A stretch of 9,641 bases of DNA, from assembly GCA_900769055.1 (NCBI GenBank), contig CAAGFF010000002.1, positions 1 through 9,641 of the forward strand, read 5' to 3'. The notes beneath the pieces are model-generated. The model ran no database searches, was not told the origin of the DNA, and saw only the letters and a program-made list of their open reading frames with translations. This DNA is from an uncultured Prevotella sp. (GTDB taxonomy: Bacteria > Bacteroidota > Bacteroidia > Bacteroidales > Bacteroidaceae). Shown here piece after piece: positions 6,148-9,641 of the stretch (positions within the stretch are counted from its first letter, which is position 1; each line of letters starts with the position of its first letter). The position numbers and the translations under genes were made by a program.

Positions 6148-8967
6148 TTATTTCCTCTTGCTCTGTGCCTTGGCTCCTGCCATTACTACGTCAGGATTCC
6201 ATGAAGGCTTGCCCTGAGCATCCTTGTACAGATAGAACGGAGTAGCTATCTCATGGACAGCGCAGAAAGAAGATGTGGTGATGGATGTCGCCGACTGCCT
6301 GGACGAATTGAACCAGTAGTCACGGGCCATGGCATTGGCAACACGACCGGGAGCATTGGCATCAACAGTATGTGTCACGCCTACGGCATCGGTAACGTTA
6401 ATCTTGCCGTCGCCGCCTGTCACCTCCAGCTCACGTGCCAGACCAAGCTCGTTGGTGGCAAGACTCTGGTAGGTACCATCCTCTACGGTATTGTCTGCAT
6501 AGAGAGAGATGCTCTGGAAGTGGTATCTCACAAACTCGCGAAGTGTCTTGATGCGGTTGAGGACATCGGCACGTACGCTTGCTGGAGCCTCCTCGCCTTC
6601 CTGGGTATACTCCTCAAACAGATTCTGTATGTCAATCCACCTTGGCAGGCCATTGGCATAAGCCTCTTCCATGGCGGCATTGTCGGGAGCGTAGAGGGTA
6701 TAGTTATATGTATTGAAGAGCTTCACGTTCTCATCGAGACAAGCTGTCTTAATGGCATTGTTACCTGTACCGTATGTAGAGGTGAAGATGATGTACTGGT
6801 CTTGCTCGGTGGTGTTGAAGGAGTTAAGCTCGTCAGAGATACCAGCCCACTTCAGAATGTCTGTAGCAGAGAAGCCAGAGCATACCTCATAGAACTCAGA
6901 GAACTGGTCGCTGTTGCGGAGTGTCTTCGACACACTGTTCTGCGGAGCCTGGATGATATGGTCGATGCGGAATGCCTTACCGTTCTTCTCATTGTAAACA
7001 TCCTCTATGAGCGATGTGGGCACGCCATTGTCTATCTGCGCACCACTGACGATGGTGCTGCCCTTGGTGCCGTCGCCAACGAGCATAATCTCACCACCGT
7101 GCTTGGTCTTGTAGAATTTGTTGGTACCAAACTGCTCACCAGAGTTCAGCAGAACGGTGTGATAGTTCAGAATGTCAACAAGCTGGCTTGAACGCTGCTT
7201 GATGTCCTGCACCTCACCGATACGCTCGCCTACCTCACCCGTCTCTGGGTCGTAATAGTACCTGTCGCAGCGTACGGTCGGGGTACGCTTGGCATCATAG
7301 TAGAAATGAAGCACCTCGGGACGTACATGACCGAGCGATGCGGGGTCGATATAGTAGCAGTTGAATGCCTCGTCATCTGGAATGAAGAAGGCATAGTTGG
7401 CGCTCATGGCCAAGAGGTAGAACTTGAAGTCTACGCCCAGATAGCTGCGGTCCTGGATAGCCCAGTTCATAATCCTCATGTCGGGATATGAGGACGCTGG
7501 AGCCAAAACAGCCTGATACTCGTCTGGAGCTATCATCTGGTTGAGCACATAGATAACGCCATTGTTGGCAATCTTGATATCGTACTTGCCGTCCTGCTTC
7601 TGCTTCAGGCAACCGAGGTTCATACCCATGTTCTCACTGGCGTCGTTGATGATGCTGGTAAACTTGCTGGGCACGGTCTCTACGAATGAGTTCTTCTGCA
7701 GGTTGCGGATGAAGGCTGACACCACCTGAGGATTCTTCACGTGAAGAGAGTCAAGGTTCTCAAGCAGGTTGGCCTCGGTATTCTCCTTCGTACCATATAT
7801 ATCTATGAGGAACGCTCCGTTACCGCCCGGCAGGAAATAGTCCTTGATGGCCTGGTCACAAGGAACGAACATGGCACCCATGTCTGTGATGCTGTAGTCG
7901 ATGGTCGACGAGTTTGCATGAGCAGGATAGTACTGGTTCCATCCCGGGTCATACGCCAGATAACGTCCCTGTCCCAGTGTAGCACCGTCTGGGTCTACAA
8001 TGAGGGTAGAGTTCTGCGAGCGTGAGCTGAGATAGCGCATCTGGAAGATGGAGTCCTTCAGCGGACGTCCATTGGCTATTGCCCAGTCGTTATAGAGATT
8101 GGTGGTGGTGGCATCATAATAAGGTGCAGAGAAATAGTCCAGCATACGGCTGAAGATGCTCGTCTCCTCATTGTCCCTAAGTACCTGTGCCATGTTGCCC
8201 GGTGGAACGAGCACATCCTGCAACTGCTGTATGTAACCATTCATACATGTGATGTCACGTTTCACGATACGGTCGTTGAAGATGTATGCTGGCTTCTCGG
8301 TATCATCGTATATCTCACCGGTGAGAATAGAGAAGTCGCTGTTCTCGCCCAAAGTGGTGATATTGTTGTTCACCATCTGCTCACGGGTGAAGTGAACCAT
8401 CATCGGACGGGTGTTGTCGCTGACAATGTCTATGCCATTACCATAATGTTTAGCCCACCAAGTGTTGTTCTTGGGCATCTCGGAAGGACCATAGAGATGG
8501 GTGATGGAGTCGATGACGCTGACAGAGGTGGGATGCTTGAGACCAAGACCGCCCGTGATACCGTCTGTACCGCCACTAACATTCGACAACATGCTTACCA
8601 ACAGCGCATTGTCAATCATGGATGAGTAAAGCAAAATTTTCTTCTGTGATTCCGAAAGGTCTTCGTAACGGCTTACTCCCCACTTGTTGTTCTGGAAGAA
8701 ACGTTCGAAAGCCTCATCATTGGCTGGGAACACAGTCTTGCTGCCAGTTCGCGACAGAGTAGAAGCGTAATTCAGGTCATCCACAAGACGGAGGTAGGTG
8801 TTGAACGTACCTGTCAGATGTCCCGGATTAGGGTTCTTCAACTCTTCGTAGATGCTTCCGCCAAGCCACTCAGGCTTCGTCTCGGAATCTACTGGCTCAT
8901 CCTTGTCTATGCATGAGGTCATCAACCCCGCACAGACCAAAGAGATACTGATGAAGAATTTTTTCAT
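6148..8967 (-). CDS. Large lipoprotein with four FAS1 (fasciclin) domains
   Basis: From the start at 8967 the protein has 939 residues. The first 19 form a lipoprotein signal (MKKFFISISL to MTSC, Cys19), followed by acidic IDKDEPVDSE, which suggests surface display. An upstream in-frame ATG at 9024 would bury this signal and is rejected. Four FAS1-like units can be traced by their conserved '(F/Y)-x-(x)-P-x-(N/D)-x-A' core: TVFPANDEAF at 78-87, MFVPCDQAI at 366-374, AFFIPDDEAF at 526-535 and YTLYAPDNAA at 756-765. Approximate limits are 36-256, 257-482, 483-675 and 677-910. Closing segments such as NGVIYVLNQMIAP (469-481) and AFRIDHIIQAP (665-675) mark domain ends. Unit 3 has an inserted stretch after its core (about 549-592). 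It is the first gene of the operon, ahead of SusC and SusD, which implies an accessory role at the same outer-membrane complex. The binding partner is unknown. Confidence 0.9.
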   Translation of the reverse strand: MKKFFISISLVCAGLMTSCIDKDEPVDSETKPEWLGGSIYEELKNPNPGHLTGTFNTYLRLVDDLNYASTLSRTGSKTVFPANDEAFERFFQNNKWGVSRYEDLSESQKKILLYSSMIDNALLVSMLSNVSGGTDGITGGLGLKHPTSVSVIDSITHLYGPSEMPKNNTWWAKHYGNGIDIVSDNTRPMMVHFTREQMVNNNITTLGENSDFSILTGEIYDDTEKPAYIFNDRIVKRDITCMNGYIQQLQDVLVPPGNMAQVLRDNEETSIFSRMLDYFSAPYYDATTTNLYNDWAIANGRPLKDSIFQMRYLSSRSQNSTLIVDPDGATLGQGRYLAYDPGWNQYYPAHANSSTIDYSITDMGAMFVPCDQAIKDYFLPGGNGAFLIDIYGTKENTEANLLENLDSLHVKNPQVVSAFIRNLQKNSFVETVPSKFTSIINDASENMGMNLGCLKQKQDGKYDIKIANNGVIYVLNQMIAPDEYQAVLAPASSYPDMRIMNWAIQDRSYLGVDFKFYLLAMSANYAFFIPDDEAFNCYYIDPASLGHVRPEVLHFYYDAKRTPTVRCDRYYYDPETGEVGERIGEVQDIKQRSSQLVDILNYHTVLLNSGEQFGTNKFYKTKHGGEIMLVGDGTKGSTIVSGAQIDNGVPTSLIEDVYNEKNGKAFRIDHIIQAPQNSVSKTLRNSDQFSEFYEVCSGFSATDILKWAGISDELNSFNTTEQDQYIIFTSTYGTGNNAIKTACLDENVKLFNTYNYTLYAPDNAAMEEAYANGLPRWIDIQNLFEEYTQEGEEAPASVRADVLNRIKTLREFVRYHFQSISLYADNTVEDGTYQSLATNELGLARELEVTGGDGKINVTDAVGVTHTVDANAPGRVANAMARDYWFNSSRQSATSITTSSFCAVHEIATPFYLYKDAQGKPSWNPDVVMAGAKAQSKRK

Positions 8968-8985
8968 AAAAGTTTTAGGTTTATT

Positions 8986-9003
8986 ATTTGTTTTATTTGT
9001 TTT
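8986..9003 (-). repeat. Tandem 9-nt A-rich repeat in the operon leader
   Basis: The plus strand reads ATTTGTTTT twice in tandem, so the transcript leader carries AAAACAAAT twice, beginning about 19 nt before the ATG at 8967. The leader lacks a Shine-Dalgarno. An unstructured A-rich leader of this kind fits Bacteroidetes translation initiation; a specific role for the repeat is a guess. Confidence 0.5.
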
Positions 9004-9041
9004 ATACAGTAGTTGCTTAGTCAATAAACGTTTTCAATTTG

Positions 9042-9072
9042 CAAAAATACCAAAAAAATCGGTAACTGCCAA
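9042..9072 (-). promoter_or_regulatory. Bacteroidetes-type -33/-7 promoter for the FAS1-SusC-SusD-FAS1 operon
   Basis: On the minus strand, TATTTTTG at 9049-9042 matches the Bacteroidetes -7 consensus TAnnTTTG exactly, and a TTG at 9072-9070 (a partial match to the -33 TTTG) lies 20 nt upstream. Transcription would start near 9036, leaving a leader of roughly 70 nt before the ATG at 8967. AT-rich DNA produces such matches by chance, but the position and spacing are right for the only leftward operon here. Confidence 0.6.
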
Positions 9073-9200
9073 CTATAAATCTCCGAATTATTGGTAAATC
9101 TCTACGTTTTAGCTAAAAAAAATCATAAATCAAAGTATTTTGCCAAAATACAAGGAAAATATCAGGCAGAGGAATTAGATTACAAGCACAAGCAGACTAA
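9073..9200. other. AT-rich intergenic DNA with a 17-bp operator-like palindrome
   Basis: There is no credible gene here. The one structure seen is GTATTTTG-C-CAAAATAC at 9135-9151, a perfect palindrome with 8-bp arms around a single base, lying about 63 bp upstream of the putative -33 element. It has the geometry of a dimeric regulator site. Its arms also resemble the -7 box (GTATTTTTG), so it could be a chance by-product of AT-rich promoter sequence. No regulator gene is visible in the window. Confidence 0.4.
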
Positions 9201-9280
9201 CAGCCTCACCCCCGGCCCCTCTCCAAAGGGAGAGGGGAGAAAGCCTCACCCCCAGCCCCTCTCCAAAGGGAGAGGGGAGA
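9201..9280. repeat. Two tandem 40-bp copies of a hairpin-forming intergenic repeat
   Basis: Copies 9201-9240 and 9241-9280 differ at only two positions (first base C/A and fourteenth base G/A). Each contains CCCCTCTCC and GGAGAGGGG as perfect 9-bp arms around a 4-nt AAAG loop (9216-9224/9229-9237 and 9256-9264/9269-9277). The GC-rich composition contrasts sharply with the flanking DNA. I recall similar repeats scattered between genes in many Bacteroidetes, often mis-called as short proteins with 'LTPGPSPKGEG'. With only two copies and no spacers, this is not CRISPR. No T-run follows either hairpin, so a classical terminator is not supported. Confidence 0.85.
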
Positions 9281-9303
9281 TAGTTACTTTTGTGGGTTAG
9301 CGT

Positions 9304-9358
9304 GCATCCTACATGTAGGGAAGAGCATCCTAAATGTAGGGACGCATGCAATGCGTCC
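9304..9358. repeat. Cluster of short palindromes, with an 18-bp unit repeated twice
   Basis: GCATCCTACATGTAGGGA (9304-9321) and GCATCCTAAATGTAGGGA (9325-9342) are near-identical copies 21 bp apart. The first contains the perfect palindrome CCTACATGTAGG (9308-9319). Immediately after comes GGACGCAT-GCA-ATGCGTCC (9340-9358), a hairpin with 8-bp stems and a 3-nt loop. The GTAGGGACGCATGCAATGCGTCC type resembles dispersed intergenic repeats I associate with Bacteroidetes genomes. No coding function is visible. Confidence 0.7.
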
Positions 9359-9481
9359 GCAGACAGAAAACATTGAATAATGTGCTATGTACGTAAACAA
9401 TTAGATGCACTATATAAGTATAAGAATACAGGGGATGAAGAAAAATCTCTTTTGCCCTTACTTTTATGTCTTAATACAGAT

Positions 9482-9524
9482 TTACTTTACACGGTTTTAA
9501 CAATTAAAGAAAGGTGTAAAGTAA
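9482..9524 (+). promoter_or_regulatory. 11-bp inverted repeat over the transposase start
   Basis: TTACTTTACAC (9482-9492) is the perfect reverse complement of GTGTAAAGTAA (9514-9524), with a 21-nt loop. The right arm ends on the first base of the ATG at 9524 and the loop holds most of the A/G-rich ribosome-binding region (AAAGAAAGG, 9506-9514). A folded transcript would shield translation initiation. It may instead be part of the IS left end or a protein-binding site. Confidence 0.5.
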
Positions 9525-9641
9525 TGAAAAAAGAACGTAAACCTCGTCGTTATTTTGACGATCAATTCCGTTTAAGCGTATTGAAGGATTATTACGAGAG
9601 CGGTTGCTCTTATAGAGAGATAGCCCGTAAATACGACCTCA
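9524..9641 (+). CDS. N-terminus of a helix-turn-helix IS transposase protein (partial, cut by window end)
   Basis: Thirty-nine residues are visible: a basic start (MKKERKPRR), then YFDDQFRLSVLKDYYESGCS and YREIARKYDL. The pattern 'F-x-x-Q/E-F-K/R-x-x-V-L/V-x-x-Y-x-E-S-G-x-S-x-x-x-I-A-R-x-Y-x-L' is that of the DNA-binding N-terminus of OrfA-type proteins of IS3-like elements, whose helix-turn-helix recognises the element's ends. An AAAGAAAGG sequence nine nucleotides upstream can serve as the ribosome-binding site. The same frame is open back to an ATG at 9380, but those 48 extra residues do not resemble the family, so 9524 is preferred. The catalytic DDE part would lie beyond the window and cannot be checked. 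A domesticated or unrelated HTH regulator is possible. It points away from the SusC/SusD operon. Confidence 0.65.
   Translation, partial: MKKERKPRRYFDDQFRLSVLKDYYESGCSYREIARKYDL

Noticed and set aside
6253..7191. 312-codon open frame on the plus strand
   Set aside because: It lies wholly antisense to the four-FAS1 lipoprotein gene and has no recognisable domain or translation signal; it is a codon-usage shadow.
8968..9024. Upstream start for the four-FAS1 gene at 9024
   Set aside because: It would add 19 polar residues ahead of a clear lipoprotein signal peptide and would lie in the A-rich leader just after the predicted transcription start.
9216..9277. Hairpins as rho-independent terminators
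   Set aside because: Neither hairpin is followed by a T-run on either strand, and no gene ends beside them.
9201..9280. Possible CRISPR array
   Set aside because: There are only two directly abutting copies, no spacers and no cas genes.
9091..9300. 69-codon plus-strand frame containing LTPGPSPKGEG
   Set aside because: The protein-like part is the translated 40-bp intergenic repeat, a familiar source of false small genes; the rest is AT-rich filler.

Overview
The window looks like a Bacteroidales chromosome, most likely Prevotella or a close relative. The reasons are a SusC/SusD pair, lipoprotein signal peptides followed by acidic residues, AT-rich leaders mostly without Shine-Dalgarno sequences, and a promoter matching the Bacteroidetes -33/-7 pattern. 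The genus is an inference from gene content and style, not from a marker gene.

Positions 1-8967 hold one leftward (minus-strand) operon. In transcription order it encodes a large surface-type lipoprotein with four fasciclin (FAS1) domains (8967-6148), a SusC-like TonB-dependent outer-membrane transporter (6120-2719), a SusD-like substrate-binding lipoprotein (2684-960), and a second FAS1 lipoprotein (940-59). The second FAS1 gene runs into an in-frame amber codon at 61-59. The same frame stays open beyond it to the window edge and still reads like FAS1 sequence, so the gene is probably nonsense-interrupted (or read through) and its true 3' end lies outside the window. Gaps between the genes are only 19-34 nt, so they are very likely co-transcribed. 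A Bacteroidetes-type promoter sits at 9072-9042, followed by an A-rich leader.

Positions 9073-9523 are non-coding or doubtful. They hold an AT-rich stretch with a 17-bp operator-like palindrome (9135-9151), a two-copy 40-bp tandem repeat in which each copy folds into a hairpin (9201-9280), a cluster of short palindromes (9304-9358), and an 11-bp inverted repeat straddling the start of the last gene (9482-9524). From 9524 rightward, a plus-strand gene begins whose 39 visible residues look like the helix-turn-helix N-terminus of an IS transposase. It is cut off by the window end.

Working model: SusC and SusD form a TonB-powered uptake complex at the outer membrane, and the two FAS1 lipoproteins act as surface accessory or capture proteins. 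No glycoside hydrolase, peptidase, sulfatase or regulator is visible, so the substrate cannot be named.
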